A DNA stretch of 64,000 nucleotides from Desulfopila sp. IMCC35006. GTDB lineage: Bacteria > Desulfobacterota > Desulfobulbia > Desulfobulbales > Desulfocapsaceae. Of this stretch, positions 34,621 through 44,892 are shown in pieces. Position 1 is the first letter of the stretch. Every line of letters starts with the position of its first letter. The DNA is taken from NCBI RefSeq assembly GCF_005116645.1, contig NZ_SWCM01000011.1:62001-126000 (forward strand), given 5' to 3'. The notes under the pieces are model-generated. The model searched no databases, was not told the DNA's origin, and was given only the letters and a program-made list of their open reading frames with translations. A program made the translations under genes and the position numbers.

Positions 34621-34749
34621 GCAATTAATCACCATCACGCAAGACGGAGTAAATAGGCGGCTGACGTTCCTCGAAATGGACGTACACGACGCTGCCGCGT
34701 ACCGAGAGACGACGTCGAGGTTGGGGGTGGAGGAAGTTTGGTTATTCAT
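34621..34749 (-). pseudogene. N-ATPase beta subunit N-terminal stump
   Basis: From the ATG at 34749 the minus strand reads MNNQTSSTPNLDVV, then in a shifted frame SVRGSVVYVHFEERQPPIYS. This is the start of an F-type beta subunit. It runs straight into the b-subunit sequence, so everything between (the rest of atpD and the genes that normally follow it) has been deleted. Confidence 0.65.
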
Positions 34750-34888
34750 GTCTGCTTGCCATTGCGGTTTATCTCCATGCGCAGTGTCTGAAAACGGCTA
34801 TTCCAAGTGAATGAAGACAGAAGAAAACCGGAGGTATAAGGTATCGTCTTCCCTGTCGGCATCAGCCTCAATAAATTCAAAGACGAGC

Positions 34889-35449
34889 TTATATAGGAAG
34901 AGGACATGCCCTCATAGCTTCTCTGATTTTCTTGTAGACATCTGAAAACCGAATCAAACCGACAATGTCATGCCCATCCTGGACAAAGAGAGAATCGTGG
35001 CGTTCGACGACAAAAAGATGGAAGGCCTCATACATTTTAGCATCGATTCTGACCATATGGTCAGGAGTCGGCATCTTGATAAATTCATGAATTTTCACAC
35101 CATAGACTTTTTTACAGAGCTCTCTAAGAGGGTCATGCCACAGCCGGAGCTCCTTCTCCGTCGATTCATGCACCGTTTGTATCAGTTGAGAATAAGATTT
35201 GAATTTTGGGATGTCGATGTTGAGGTATTTGGGTTCCAGGCCCTGAACTACGTCCATGGGAGACATTTTCCCAACGATTTTGCCAGTTGCATCATAGACC
35301 AGCAGGATCCTTTGGAGAGCCTTGCCAGACTGGAATTCCTGATCAACTTTTTCCAGTGTCTCCACCGCTTCCATGAAAGTGGCTTGGCTGGAAATTTGGG
35401 GGAAGTCATCAAGTGGCCGCATCAACTCCCTAACTTTCATTTCTTCCAT
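34889..35449 (-). CDS. CBS-domain pair protein
   Basis: A 186-residue soluble protein: CBS domain 1 at ~1-75 (VRELMRPLDDFPQISSQ, IVGKMSPMDVVQGLEP), a linker helix, and CBS domain 2 at ~120-180 (IHEFIKMPTPDHMVRI, IVGLIRFSDVYKKI). It probably binds adenine nucleotides and reports energy state. No enzyme domain is attached. The start follows GAGAGGAAAACC. Confidence 0.8.
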   Translation of the reverse strand: MEEMKVRELMRPLDDFPQISSQATFMEAVETLEKVDQEFQSGKALQRILLVYDATGKIVGKMSPMDVVQGLEPKYLNIDIPKFKSYSQLIQTVHESTEKELRLWHDPLRELCKKVYGVKIHEFIKMPTPDHMVRIDAKMYEAFHLFVVERHDSLFVQDGHDIVGLIRFSDVYKKIREAMRACPLPI

Positions 35450-35546
35450 TTTGGTTTTCCTCTCATAACAAGGTAAATATTTTAAACATAATTCGATGCT
35501 GATATTCAGTCAGGAATACTGTAGTAAAAAAAATACTATTCAAGGC

Positions 35547-35580
35547 ACAGCTCCCGAAATCTTAAAGATAAGGGAGCTGT
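35547..35580 (-). terminator. Rho-independent terminator of the LexA-like gene
   Basis: Perfect 9-bp arms (ACAGCTCCC / GGGAGCTGT) with a 16-nt loop. On the minus strand the stem is followed after a few bases by a run of eight T. It lies just behind the stop of the minus-strand repressor gene. Confidence 0.7.
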
Positions 35581-35583
35581 AAG

Positions 35584-36222
35584 TCACTTTTTTTGCTGAT
35601 AAATTTTACCCTTTCCGTCCGGATGATAGTAACCGATAATCCGGTGGACGATCCCTTCTTCATCTGCTTTAAAGCTCAGAACTTTGCCCCACACTGGGGA
35701 AATGATTCTCCAGCCGTCTTCTGCATCGACAATCTGGCCGACCTTGACTGGACCGTCACCGGTCTTACAGATGACCCCATCATGCTCACTAATGTCAGCA
35801 TCAGGGTCGATGATGATGATGGAACCTTTTGGCATAACAAATCCTTGCATATCGACCAGTACGGCGTAGCAGTTTCGCTTCGGAACAATCGATTGCACCG
35901 GGAAGCACCTGCCCGTCAAGGTTGCACCGGACAGGGTGTACCTGAGTTCCAGGGAAAAAGCTGCAGGCCGCTTCAGCTCAATGCCGGAGTCCAAGCCGAA
36001 CTCGGCAAGATCCATATGTATGAAGTCAGCGAATTTCGTCAGAAAATCAGTGTTGAGCTGAATGCCACCTTTTTCAGGACCACGTAGATACTGGCTAAAT
36101 GCTGATTGTTTAATCCCCAGGGCTTTCGCCGCTTGAGTCTGGTTGATTCGAGCCTGAGCTTTATACTGTAGCCACGCTTGCTGCACTTTTTTTAAGACTT
36201 CATCTTTATAATGACTTCTCAT
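35584..36222 (-). CDS. XRE-type repressor with LexA/S24-like C-terminal domain
   Basis: A 212-residue phage-repressor-like regulator. The N-terminal helix-turn-helix is INQTQAAKALGIKQSAFSQY (~residues 27-46). The C-terminal domain has the LexA/CI fold signature VMPKGSIIIIDPDADISEHDG and VKVGQI. The catalytic Ser of the usual DSM motif is absent (DMQ), so self-cleavage is doubtful. The ATG at 36222 follows GAGAAGG. A 9-codon leader and a strong TCAATA-CT-TATTGA palindrome lie upstream, suggesting autoregulation. A deletion remnant of a second copy lies at 23981-24132. Confidence 0.8.
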   Translation of the reverse strand: MRSHYKDEVLKKVQQAWLQYKAQARINQTQAAKALGIKQSAFSQYLRGPEKGGIQLNTDFLTKFADFIHMDLAEFGLDSGIELKRPAAFSLELRYTLSGATLTGRCFPVQSIVPKRNCYAVLVDMQGFVMPKGSIIIIDPDADISEHDGVICKTGDGPVKVGQIVDAEDGWRIISPVWGKVLSFKADEEGIVHRIIGYYHPDGKGKIYQQKK

Positions 36223-36335
36223 AATCGCCTTCTCTTCCTGTATTTCATTGTAGTCGACGACTCTGGTTCCGAATCTCAGTAACTTGACACCAGTTGGACA
36301 TCTCTTGACCGCCAAACATTTGCTTATTGTTTACT

Positions 36336-36413
36336 TGATGACCAATTCATAATGCCCCATCTCAAAATATCAGTCAATACTTATTGAGCGACAATTGGTA
36401 TTGCTTATATTTC
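36336..36413. repeat. Promoter/operator-region repeat, copy 2
   Basis: The counterpart of 24055-24132. It contains the palindrome TCAATACTTATTGA (36374-36387) and CAATTGGTATTG, and a nine-codon minus-strand frame MGHYELVIK (36331-36360). In copy 1 the same frame reads MRHYELVI, with most of the differences at third codon positions. Confidence 0.65.
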
Positions 36414-36626
36414 TACCCGAGAGTGACCGCAAATCCTCGATTTTTCAGACCCTCGGGCGACAATTAGCCATTTAAAAGTTCACTCCGCCCGTACACGACA
36501 CCTCAAGCCCTTAAAGATACGGTTTACATAAGTCAATGCAGTCTATTTGATAAACATTTTTTATGGTTCATGGTACATTCACAAAACAACAGACAAGTTT
36601 TTAATCGCTCAACCGGAGATTAATCG

Positions 36627-36800
36627 ATGAAGACTTCCATGAATACGACAAGTGAAATGACGACGGGCAATCGAAAAGAGTGGTTGTCGTTCTTGCTGTT
36701 GGCCTTCATTGTATTGCCGACAGTTATGGTCGGAGCGATTGCAATATACGGCTTTGCCGTGTGGGGCCTGCAGATTCTGGTATTCGGCCCACCATCATGA
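36627..36800 (+). CDS. torE: TorE/NapE-family small membrane protein
   Basis: A 57-residue single-span membrane protein. The charged start (GNRKEWLSFLLLAFIVLP) and the end YGFAVWGLQILVFGPPS are the NapE/TorE family signature. The exact role is unknown; genes of this family precede periplasmic nitrate or TMAO reductase genes. A CCGGAG site lies before the ATG. It opens the torECAD cluster, 65 bases before torC. Confidence 0.8.
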   Translation: MKTSMNTTSEMTTGNRKEWLSFLLLAFIVLPTVMVGAIAIYGFAVWGLQILVFGPPS

Positions 36801-36865
36801 CGCCCGGCAGACACCTCTGAGATCGATCGCATGCAGTATCCCTTCAGCCAAAGAGTGAGAACGAG

Positions 36866-38095
36866 ATGATAAAAAATCTCTACCGGACCGTTAAAAACCT
36901 GTTTCAGAGGCCATCTACAAAGATTGGGCTCGGCGTACTTGTGATGGGCGGTTTTATTGCCGGCGCGATTGCCTGGCTGGGTTTCAATACGGCGCTGCAT
37001 GCAACCAGTAAAGAAGAATTCTGCCTCAGTTGCCACAGCATGCACGACAACCTGCTGCCCGAACTTCAAAAAACCGTCCACTGGAGTAACCGCACCGGAG
37101 TGCGTACCCGTTGCTCCGATTGTCATGTGCCGCACAACTTCACCGACAAAATCGCGCGTAAGATGCAGGCGAGCCGTGAGGTCTGGGGAGAACTGATTGG
37201 TACCATCGGCACACGCGAGAAATTTCAGGAGCACCGCATCGTGCTGGCACGTCGTGAGTGGAAGCGTCTGTCCGCCAACGGGTCACGCGAATGCCGGGTC
37301 TGCCATGATTACAAGGATATGGACTTCAATGTCATGCGCCCCGCCTCGCAGGTTGCGATGCGCCGTGCCGCCGAACGCGATGAGAGCTGCATTAGTTGCC
37401 ACAAGGGCATCGCGCATCAATTACCCGACATGAAAGGTGCGCATAATCCCGCTTTCGACACCCTGGTGTCCGCCGCCTCGGGCCAGAACATCGAGGCAGG
37501 TGGTGAATATTTTGCCATCCTACCGCGCGATCTTTTCACCGACCCGCAGATGACACAGAAGATCGGCTTGCTTGAAGTGGGAGCCAAGGTCAAGATGCTT
37601 GAAACCCAAGGCAACATGCAGCGCGTTGAGCTAGATCTATGGCGCAAGAACAAGGGCTACGGACGGGTATGGTACAGCCAATTCGGGCTCAATATTACCA
37701 GCGCGATTCTGGAAAAAACGGTGTCACGTGACGACAACCTGGTCAAGGTACTGGAAGCGCAGGAAGACCTGCTGACCGGTCTTGAATGGCAGCGTGTCAA
37801 GGCCGAGGTATGGATGCAGGCCGAGAGCCTCCTCGCCAGTCCGGAGCCGATCTGGTCGATTGCCCGCTCGAGTTACAGCAGTAGTTGCAGCACCTGTCAC
37901 CGCCAGCCGCAGGAGGCGCACTTCGACGCCAACACCTGGCCCGGCCTTTTCGGCGGTATGGTGGGCTTCACCAGCATGGACGAAGACACCGCCAAAGTAG
38001 TGCTCAAATATCTGCAAAACCATTCATCCGACTTCAGCGAAACAGCGCACGGCAATGATGCGACCAAGGGTGCCGTGCAGACGGCCAGGCCTTAA
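36866..38095 (+). CDS. torC: Pentahaem c-type cytochrome TorC
   Basis: A 409-residue membrane-anchored NapC/NirT-type cytochrome with an N-terminal membrane helix (~20-43). Four CxxCH motifs lie in the NapC-like part (CLSCH, CSDCH, CRVCH, CISCH). A C-terminal extension carries a fifth (CSTCH), which distinguishes TorC from tetrahaem NapC. It accepts electrons from menaquinol and passes them to TorA in the periplasm. Direct neighbours torE and torA support the assignment. Confidence 0.92.
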   Translation: MIKNLYRTVKNLFQRPSTKIGLGVLVMGGFIAGAIAWLGFNTALHATSKEEFCLSCHSMHDNLLPELQKTVHWSNRTGVRTRCSDCHVPHNFTDKIARKMQASREVWGELIGTIGTREKFQEHRIVLARREWKRLSANGSRECRVCHDYKDMDFNVMRPASQVAMRRAAERDESCISCHKGIAHQLPDMKGAHNPAFDTLVSAASGQNIEAGGEYFAILPRDLFTDPQMTQKIGLLEVGAKVKMLETQGNMQRVELDLWRKNKGYGRVWYSQFGLNITSAILEKTVSRDDNLVKVLEAQEDLLTGLEWQRVKAEVWMQAESLLASPEPIWSIARSSYSSSCSTCHRQPQEAHFDANTWPGLFGGMVGFTSMDEDTAKVVLKYLQNHSSDFSETAHGNDATKGAVQTARP

Positions 38096-38109
38096 CCAGG
38101 ATAACGATC

Positions 38110-40629
38110 ATGACCTATTCACGGCGAAATTTCCTTAAAGGGATAGCAATATTGTCAGGCAGCGCTCTTGTAGCACCCAGCTTGCTGATTTCGCGCGCGG
38201 CACAGGCCCAGAGCGGCGCTGCTCATATGAGCGACGACATCAAGACCTGGAAGGTGGCCGGTTCACACTTCGGCGCGATTCGCGCCAAGGTCGTTGGTGA
38301 CCGCGTGGTGGAAGTGCAACCGATGGAATATGACCAACATCCGACCGAGATGATCAAGGGAATTCCCGGCCTGATCTACAGCTCGTCACGGGTGCGCTAT
38401 CCGATGGTACGGCTGGACTGGTACAAAAACCGGCACCACAGCGACACCTCGCAGCGCGGTGATAACCGATTTGTACGCGTCGGCTGGGACGAGGCGATCG
38501 ATCTGTTTTACGAGGAACTCGAACGCGTACAGAAAGAGTACGGGCCGTGGGCCCTGCACACCGCCGGGGTGGGTTGGCGTTCGGTCGGCCAGATGCATAG
38601 TTGCGGCAACCATATGGTGCGCGCGATTGGCATGCATGGGCGCAGCGTCGGAACGATCGGCGACTATTCAACCGGTGCTGGACAAGTTATTTTACCCTAT
38701 GTGCTCGGTTCCACCGAGGTTTATTCGCAAGGTACTTCGTGGGAAGTGATTCTTGCGGAGAGCAAGGTGATTGTCTTCTGGGCGAACGACCCGATCAAAA
38801 ATCTGCAGGTTGGCTGGAACACCGAAACCCACGAATCCTATGCCTACTTCGCGCAACTGAAAAAAAAGGTCGCAAGCGGAGACATTCAGGTTATCTGCCT
38901 CGACCCGGTGAAGAGCAAGACTCAAAATTATCTCGAATGTGAGCATCAGTACGTCAACCCAATGACTGATGTGGTGCTGATGCTGGCAATGGCCCACACA
39001 CTGGTCATAGAAAACCTTTACGACAAGAAATTCCTCGAAACATATGCACTGGGCTTTGACCGCTTCCTTCCGTATTTGCAAGGCCGAAGCGAAGACAACA
39101 TCGAAAAGACACCGGAATGGGCCGAGAGTATTTGCGGCGTACCAGCCGAGCACATTCGCGAGCTTGCCCGGCTGATGGCTGCCAACCGCACACAACTCAT
39201 TTTCGGCTGGGCGGTGCAGCGCCAGCAACATGGCGAACAGCCGTACTGGATGGGTGCGGTGCTGGCCGCGCTGCTCGGCCAGATCGGCTTGCCTGGTGGC
39301 GGCATCAGCTTTTCCCACCACTACAGTTCGGTCGGGGTGTCATCCTCTGGTGCTGCTATGCCGGGCGCATTTCCGCTCAACCTCGATCCGGGGCGCAAGC
39401 CAAAGCATGACAACGACAACTACCAGGGCTACAGCACGGTGATTCCCATTGCTCGCGCCATTGATGCCTTGCTCGAACCGGGCAAGGAAATAGACTTCAA
39501 CGGTACCAAAGTCAAGCTGCCTCCATATAAAATGGGCATCTTCACCGGTCACAACCAGTGGCACCGGCATCAGCAGCGCAACCGCATGAAACACGCCTAT
39601 CACAAGCTGGAAACGGTCGTGGCAATCGACTACAACTGGACTGCCACCTGCCGTTTTGCCGACATCGTGCTGCCCGCCTGCACCCCTTTTGAGCGCAACG
39701 ACATTGACGCATACGGCACGTACAGCAACCGTGGAGTATTGGCAATGCACAAACTCATCGACCCGCTGTTTAACTCCAAGCCTGATTTTGAGATTTTCAG
39801 CGCGCTGTGCCGCCGCTTTCATCGCGAAGAAGAATACACGCGCGGTATGAACGAAATGGAATGGATCGAGTATCTCTACAACGAATGTGTCGCCGAGAAC
39901 GTACAAAAAAACATCGCCATGCCTTCCTTTGCAGAATTTTGGAAAAAGGGGTATCACCTTTTTCCCGAAGGCAAACCGTGGGTGCGACACGCCGACTTCC
40001 GCGATGATGCTGAAGTGAACGCGGTGGGAACCCCCTCGGGATTCATCGAGATTTTCAGCCGCAAGATCGAACGCTACGGCTATGCCGATTGCAAGGGCCA
40101 TCCTATCTGGATGGAAAAGATCGAACGTTCGCACGGTGGTCCGGGCTCAGACCGCTACCCCCTGTGGCTCCAGTCAGTACATCCGGACAAACGCCTGCAC
40201 TCGCAACTCTGCGAATCCGAGGCGCTGCGCTCGACCTATACGATCCAAGGCCGCGAGCCTGTCTTTATGAGCCCACAGGATGCCAAAGATCGTGGCGTCT
40301 CCCACGGAGATCTGGTGCGCGTATTCAATGATCGGGGCCAACTGCTTGCCGGTGCGCATGTGTCCGACAATTTCCCACCGGGGGTGGTGCGCATTGAGGA
40401 AGGCGCCTGGTATGGTCCAACCGGACCGGAGATTGGTGCACTCGATACCTATGGCGATCCGAATACGCTCACGCTCGACATCGGCACATCCAGCCTGGCA
40501 CAGGGGCCGAGTGCCAACACCTGCCTCGTGGAACTGGAAAAATACGTTGGCACGGCGCCGGTGGTAACCGCTTTTGGTGGCCCGACCGAGGTCGATCCAA
40601 ACGGCAACCAGGTGAAGGCAAATGCCTGA
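38110..40629 (+). CDS. torA: Trimethylamine-N-oxide reductase, molybdenum type
   Basis: An 839-residue DMSO-reductase-family enzyme. A twin-arginine signal ([10 protein letters not shown], cleavage near AAQAQ) sends the folded protein to the periplasm. No N-terminal iron-sulfur cysteine motif is present, as in TorA/BisC/DorA. The molybdopterin regions are clear ([16 protein letters not shown]; the likely Mo-ligand Ser is in [35 protein letters not shown]). It reduces TMAO, possibly other N- or S-oxides. Its stop overlaps torD by 8 bases. Confidence 0.92.
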   Translation: MTYSRRNFLKGIAILSGSALVAPSLLISRAAQAQSGAAHMSDDIKTWKVAGSHFGAIRAKVVGDRVVEVQPMEYDQHPTEMIKGIPGLIYSSSRVRYPMVRLDWYKNRHHSDTSQRGDNRFVRVGWDEAIDLFYEELERVQKEYGPWALHTAGVGWRSVGQMHSCGNHMVRAIGMHGRSVGTIGDYSTGAGQVILPYVLGSTEVYSQGTSWEVILAESKVIVFWANDPIKNLQVGWNTETHESYAYFAQLKKKVASGDIQVICLDPVKSKTQNYLECEHQYVNPMTDVVLMLAMAHTLVIENLYDKKFLETYALGFDRFLPYLQGRSEDNIEKTPEWAESICGVPAEHIRELARLMAANRTQLIFGWAVQRQQHGEQPYWMGAVLAALLGQIGLPGGGISFSHHYSSVGVSSSGAAMPGAFPLNLDPGRKPKHDNDNYQGYSTVIPIARAIDALLEPGKEIDFNGTKVKLPPYKMGIFTGHNQWHRHQQRNRMKHAYHKLETVVAIDYNWTATCRFADIVLPACTPFERNDIDAYGTYSNRGVLAMHKLIDPLFNSKPDFEIFSALCRRFHREEEYTRGMNEMEWIEYLYNECVAENVQKNIAMPSFAEFWKKGYHLFPEGKPWVRHADFRDDAEVNAVGTPSGFIEIFSRKIERYGYADCKGHPIWMEKIERSHGGPGSDRYPLWLQSVHPDKRLHSQLCESEALRSTYTIQGREPVFMSPQDAKDRGVSHGDLVRVFNDRGQLLAGAHVSDNFPPGVVRIEEGAWYGPTGPEIGALDTYGDPNTLTLDIGTSSLAQGPSANTCLVELEKYVGTAPVVTAFGGPTEVDPNGNQVKANA

Positions 40630-41308
40630 ACCAACACCTGTTGACCAAAACTTGACTGAATGGGCCCAATTGAGCGAACAGCGCGCATTCGTGTACGCCT
40701 GGCTGTCCACATTGTATGCCGCCGAAGTGCATGAACATATGCTTGCGTCTTACCTGGCTGGGCAGGCAGCACCATTGTTCGATGGATTTTCGGTTCTGGG
40801 CCTTCGCACAGAAGCGCAGCGTTTGCAAGTTGCGATCACTACGCTGCACGACATACCCAATGCGCACCTCGAACTGGCGGCCGATTTCGCCCAGATGTTT
40901 CTGCTCGACAAAAAGGCCGGCGCGCTGCCTTACGCGTCCGCGTACGGTGCTGAACAAGAGGGCCTTTACGGACCGGCTGAGGAGCGCATGCGTACATTTC
41001 TGGCAAATGCATCACTTACTATTCAAAATGAATTCAAGGAGCCGCCAGATCATCTTGCGATCTATCTTGCCGTGATGGAGCGACTCGTCACTGAGCAGGT
41101 GCACACGACGGATGTTTCTGATGCGGCGCACGCTCAGGCGTCGTTTCTGGATGATGCACTCCTCTCCTGGCTGCCGGAATTTTCCTCGCGCAACCAGACG
41201 GTATCGCCACGCTTCGACTTCTATCCCGCACTCGCCGCACTGCTTCTTGCTTTCGTTGAGGACGACGCGAAATATCTGTACGAAGAGGTAAGGATCTCCA
41301 TCCCGTAA
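40622..41308 (+). CDS. torD: TorA-specific chaperone TorD
   Basis: A 228-residue all-helical TorD/DmsD-family chaperone ([16 protein letters not shown], then the family motif region [20 protein letters not shown] and [15 protein letters not shown]). It binds the TorA signal and helps insert the molybdenum cofactor before export. The 8-base overlap with torA indicates coupled translation. No torS, torT or torR regulator genes follow. Confidence 0.9.
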   Translation: MPEPTPVDQNLTEWAQLSEQRAFVYAWLSTLYAAEVHEHMLASYLAGQAAPLFDGFSVLGLRTEAQRLQVAITTLHDIPNAHLELAADFAQMFLLDKKAGALPYASAYGAEQEGLYGPAEERMRTFLANASLTIQNEFKEPPDHLAIYLAVMERLVTEQVHTTDVSDAAHAQASFLDDALLSWLPEFSSRNQTVSPRFDFYPALAALLLAFVEDDAKYLYEEVRISIP

Positions 41309-41527
41309 GCTGTCATCTAGGGATGCCTTTAAACGGCTACCACTTCTCAATATCAAGTGTCGTGACAGCGAATAAAAAAGATCACTCCTTTTGGCTTGGA
41401 GGGTGACAATCAAAAAACTATTGTTCCAGCAAATTACACTAATACAAAAACGGCAGATAAAAAGTGCCGTATTGTTAGCCGTGGATGACTTCAGGAAATG
41501 TAACTTCAATATAAAAGGTGCCTAGCT

Positions 41528-42943
41528 ATGAGACATGTTGATGTAGCCATTATCGGAGCAGGAACAGCGGGCCTTACTGCTCGCCGCGAAGTTGAGAAAA
41601 AAACAAAAAATTATATGGTTATAGATGACGGGCCATTGGGGACGACCTGTGCCCGCGTCGGATGTATGCCCTCAAAAGCGTTTATCCAGGTGGCCAACGA
41701 TTTCGCACGGCGCCGACATTTGCAGGAGCAGGGGATTCACAACGGATTACAGCTGAAAGTGGATACAACTGAAGTGATGCAGCATGTCCGCAAGCTAAGA
41801 GACCGTTTTGTCGGCGGAGTACTCTCCGGTATGGCTCAGTGGAGGGATGAAAAACTCATTCGTAAGACTGCCCGTTTTATCGACCAGCATACCCTTGATC
41901 TGGGAGATGAGCACATTCGTGCAGACACCATTATTATAGCGGTGGGAACGAGGCCGGTTGTCCCTGAACCCCTTAAAAAATATGCTTCTTTTATCATTGA
42001 TACCAACGATTTTTTCGAACTCGAACAGCTGCCGGCAAAGGTTGCGGTGCTGGGCATTGGTGTCATTGGTATCGAGCTGGGTCAAGCGTTGTCGCGGCTT
42101 GACATAAAGACCACCATAATCGGCAGACGAGCAAGGTTTGCGGGGCTCAGTGATCCTGAGATCAACGACTATATCGCCCGAAAATTTGCAGAACAGCTTG
42201 ATCTATCCCTTAACGGCTATGAGATTAAAGGTGTTGCAGACAACGGCTGCCTCATGCTTACGACCGGTGAACGTGAAATTGAAGTGGACCTTCTTCTGAC
42301 GGCCCTTGGCCGGCGTCCGAATCTTGACCGGCTGAATCTGGATGTCCTTAATCTGCCGATGGATAAACGCGGCATTCCCTACTATCAGGAAGAAAGTTTT
42401 AACATAACAGGTACCAGTCTCTACCTCGTCGGTGATACCAATCTAAGACGCCCTCTCTTGCATGAGGCAGCAGATCAGGGACGTATTGCCGGGTTTAACG
42501 CCGTTAATGATCCTCAATGTTTTAAGGAGCGAATCGCTCTCTCCATAACTTTCTGCGAACCAAATATCGCTTTCGTCGGCAAGCGATACGAGGAGCTTGT
42601 GCAGAAAAGCGTCGACTTTGTCACCGGTAAAGTTAGTTTTGAAGGCCAAGGCAGGTCAATTATAAAAATTGAGGAGATCGGAGTCCTGCATATCTATGCC
42701 GAACGATCTTCAGGCAAGCTGCTCGGCGCAGAAATATTTGCCCCCGATGGCGAACATCTCGCCCATCTCGTATCTTGGGCCATTAGTTGCAATCTCACGG
42801 TCCATGAGACGCTGGCTTTGCCCTTCTATCATCCAGTGATTGAAGAAGGGTTGCGCACCGCCGTTCGCAACGCAGCACGACAGGTGGAAGCGCCGCCAAA
42901 TCCGTTAGAGATTTTCCGCTGTGAAGACAGCCCAATACGGTGA
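41528..42943 (+). CDS. Dihydrolipoamide dehydrogenase-like flavoprotein disulfide reductase
   Basis: A 471-residue class I pyridine-nucleotide disulfide oxidoreductase. FAD motif AIIGAGTAGLTARREV, redox disulfide GTTCARVGCMPSK, NAD(P) motif VAVLGIGVIGIELGQAL, a second FAD motif LYLVGDTNLRRPLLHEAADQ, and the C-terminal acid/base His in LPFYHPVIEEGLR. In true Lpd this last motif is H-x-H-P-T, here it is F-Y-H-P-V. It is therefore a divergent relative of unknown substrate. It stands alone downstream of torD. Confidence 0.85.
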   Translation: MRHVDVAIIGAGTAGLTARREVEKKTKNYMVIDDGPLGTTCARVGCMPSKAFIQVANDFARRRHLQEQGIHNGLQLKVDTTEVMQHVRKLRDRFVGGVLSGMAQWRDEKLIRKTARFIDQHTLDLGDEHIRADTIIIAVGTRPVVPEPLKKYASFIIDTNDFFELEQLPAKVAVLGIGVIGIELGQALSRLDIKTTIIGRRARFAGLSDPEINDYIARKFAEQLDLSLNGYEIKGVADNGCLMLTTGEREIEVDLLLTALGRRPNLDRLNLDVLNLPMDKRGIPYYQEESFNITGTSLYLVGDTNLRRPLLHEAADQGRIAGFNAVNDPQCFKERIALSITFCEPNIAFVGKRYEELVQKSVDFVTGKVSFEGQGRSIIKIEEIGVLHIYAERSSGKLLGAEIFAPDGEHLAHLVSWAISCNLTVHETLALPFYHPVIEEGLRTAVRNAARQVEAPPNPLEIFRCEDSPIR

Positions 42944-43289
42944 CAAAGTCCTTGGTGCTGGATCTCGATAATCTTCTTGTGCAAATGGAGTACACTTAAA
43001 TGTTATATATCAGCAATCAACAGTTGGCAGGTCCGTGTCGCCTTTTCCATAGACGTCGAGACACTTAAACTAAGATTATTCAACGCATTGAAAAAGTATG
43101 TAAATAACGATTTAGATTAACTGAATGATAAACCTGTTAGTATAGTACGGTACACGAATCGTTGTCGTAGTTCAAAATATCTTAAAGCCTGCGCTTGGAA
43201 AAAAGGACGGCAATGATACATATATTATGCACTTCCCGGCTGGCAGCAACCAGCAGCGACAGGAGCAATCACTACCAGGATAATATTTC
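42944..43289. other. Intergenic region without recognisable gene
   Basis: 346 AT-rich bases between the disulfide reductase and the DHH gene. No coding potential, hairpin or remnant was recognised on either strand. Confidence 0.5.
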
Positions 43290-44279
43290 ATGAACCCTCC
43301 CAACCAGTCAACCACCCATAAAGGCCGTTATAAAAGTCTTCTCGAGATTGTATCAACTGATGATGTCATCTGTATCCTTATTGTCGCAGATCCGGACGCC
43401 ATTGCCAGTGCTCTCGCTTTAAAAAGACTGTTTTGGAGAAAGGTAAAGAAGACTCTTATCTGCCGGGTCAATGCCATCAAACGTTCGGACAATCTCGCTA
43501 TGATCAGAGATCTTAAGATTACCGTGCCTTACCTTACAAGGGCAGACACCAGTAAGGTGACAAGGTGGGCCATGGTTGACTCACAGCCACATCACCATAA
43601 ATCTTTAAGAAATACCGATTTTAGTATTATTATTGATCATCATTCGCCCGATCCTTCGCTGAAAGTCCCTTTTAAAGATATACGCGAGGAATACGGTGCT
43701 GTTTCATCCATGATGACGGAATATTTCAAAGCAGCAGGTGTTGCCCCTTCAATAAAGTTAGCCACTGCTCTGTTTTACGGCATTAAGACAGACACTGATA
43801 ACTTCACCAGAACGTCAACCTACGCTGATGTCGAAGCATTTCGGTATCTTTATCCCCGCGTCAATATCAATATTATTAAAAAAATCGAATCATCTGAAAT
43901 CAACAAGAGAAACCTGGCCGCATTTCGTAAGGCTTTCGAAGAGCTGGAATTTATCGGCGATACGGCCTATATCCATATGGGTGTAGTAAAAGATGCCGAT
44001 GCTCTGGTAATTCTCGCCGATTTTTTTCTAAAGATGGCGGAAGCCACCTGGTGCATCGTTTCCGGAATTTACGGCAAGAAATTGATTATAATCCTGAGAA
44101 ATGCCGGTTTTCGGCTTAATGCGGGCAAGGTTGCAAAACAACTGTTCGGTAAGCTTGGCTCCGCCGGGGGACATAAGGGCGCCGCAAGGGCAGAGATACC
44201 AATCTCAGCTCTTACGGATGAGACAGAAAATTTATCGAAAATTAGTGAGTATGTTGCAGATAAAATCAAAAACCGTTAA
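43290..44279 (+). CDS. DHH/DHHA1-family phosphoesterase (NrnA-like)
   Basis: A 329-residue metal-dependent phosphoesterase. The DHH domain shows the metal motifs VADPDAIASALAL, a D-S-Q segment (WAMVDSQPHHH) and the signature IIDHHSPDP. The DHHA1 domain ends with LGSAGGHKGAARAEIP. Relatives are nanoRNases that degrade short RNAs, cleave pAp, or hydrolyse cyclic-di-nucleotide products. The first DHD-like motif reads DPD, so substrate range may differ. Confidence 0.82.
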   Translation: MNPPNQSTTHKGRYKSLLEIVSTDDVICILIVADPDAIASALALKRLFWRKVKKTLICRVNAIKRSDNLAMIRDLKITVPYLTRADTSKVTRWAMVDSQPHHHKSLRNTDFSIIIDHHSPDPSLKVPFKDIREEYGAVSSMMTEYFKAAGVAPSIKLATALFYGIKTDTDNFTRTSTYADVEAFRYLYPRVNINIIKKIESSEINKRNLAAFRKAFEELEFIGDTAYIHMGVVKDADALVILADFFLKMAEATWCIVSGIYGKKLIIILRNAGFRLNAGKVAKQLFGKLGSAGGHKGAARAEIPISALTDETENLSKISEYVADKIKNR

Positions 44280-44322
44280 CTACGTATCCCGTTCGCAGTA
44301 CCAGATCCAACTCTGTCGAAGT

Positions 44323-44892
44323 TTAAGCAATAGCCCTTTGGGCCTCAACCTGCTGCTCAAGTTCCACCACAAGTTCAGAGGGGAGTCGCAGGCGCGCCGC
44401 CAGCATACCGAGGTAGCCTTTTTCTGCTGCGGTGTCTACTTCGACTGCAAGCAGCGATGCTGTGTATATTTCTGCTGTGATCTCTGGGGTGGTTGCACTG
44501 TTGACGATAGCGTCCATATCAACCGGATGGCCCATTTCTTCCACCAGTAAGGCCTGACTGTTGCTGTCCAGTTCTAATGATTGGATCTTTTGGAAAATGG
44601 ACTGACTTTCTTGTGCATCAAGGCGCCCATCCACGCGTGCAACGGCAATCATGGCACGCACTAATAGAAGTCCCAGTGCTTCAATGGCTACATCATCACT
44701 CTCCTCGGGCATGAACGCGGTACCAGGTGGAGCTGCAACGAGATCTGTTGCGGTGGCGGGCAGAGTTGAGCTGGTATCTTTATTGTTGAAGCGCTGGTAT
44801 GCAGTGTATGCAAGTGCGCCTACTGCAGCAACTCCACCCACCTTGAGTCCTTTCTTGCCGGTCAGCATGCTACTGGCAAGTCCACCCGCCAA
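44323..44892 (-). CDS. DUF533 (YebE-like / TerB-like) protein, start uncertain
   Basis: A 189-residue protein with a glycine-rich hydrophobic start (GGLASSMLTGKKGLKVGG) and a helical TerB-like domain (LLVRAMIAVARVDGRLDAQE). This is the layout of YebE/DUF533 membrane-associated proteins of unknown function. In the same frame an ATG at 44949 begins MRRLLNFFPLPQP, then a TAG at 44908-44910 breaks it. The normal N-terminus therefore seems to carry a nonsense mutation. What remains could start at TTG 44892, without a good ribosome site; the gene may be dying. Confidence 0.6.
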   Translation of the reverse strand: MAGGLASSMLTGKKGLKVGGVAAVGALAYTAYQRFNNKDTSSTLPATATDLVAAPPGTAFMPEESDDVAIEALGLLLVRAMIAVARVDGRLDAQESQSIFQKIQSLELDSNSQALLVEEMGHPVDMDAIVNSATTPEITAEIYTASLLAVEVDTAAEKGYLGMLAARLRLPSELVVELEQQVEAQRAIA

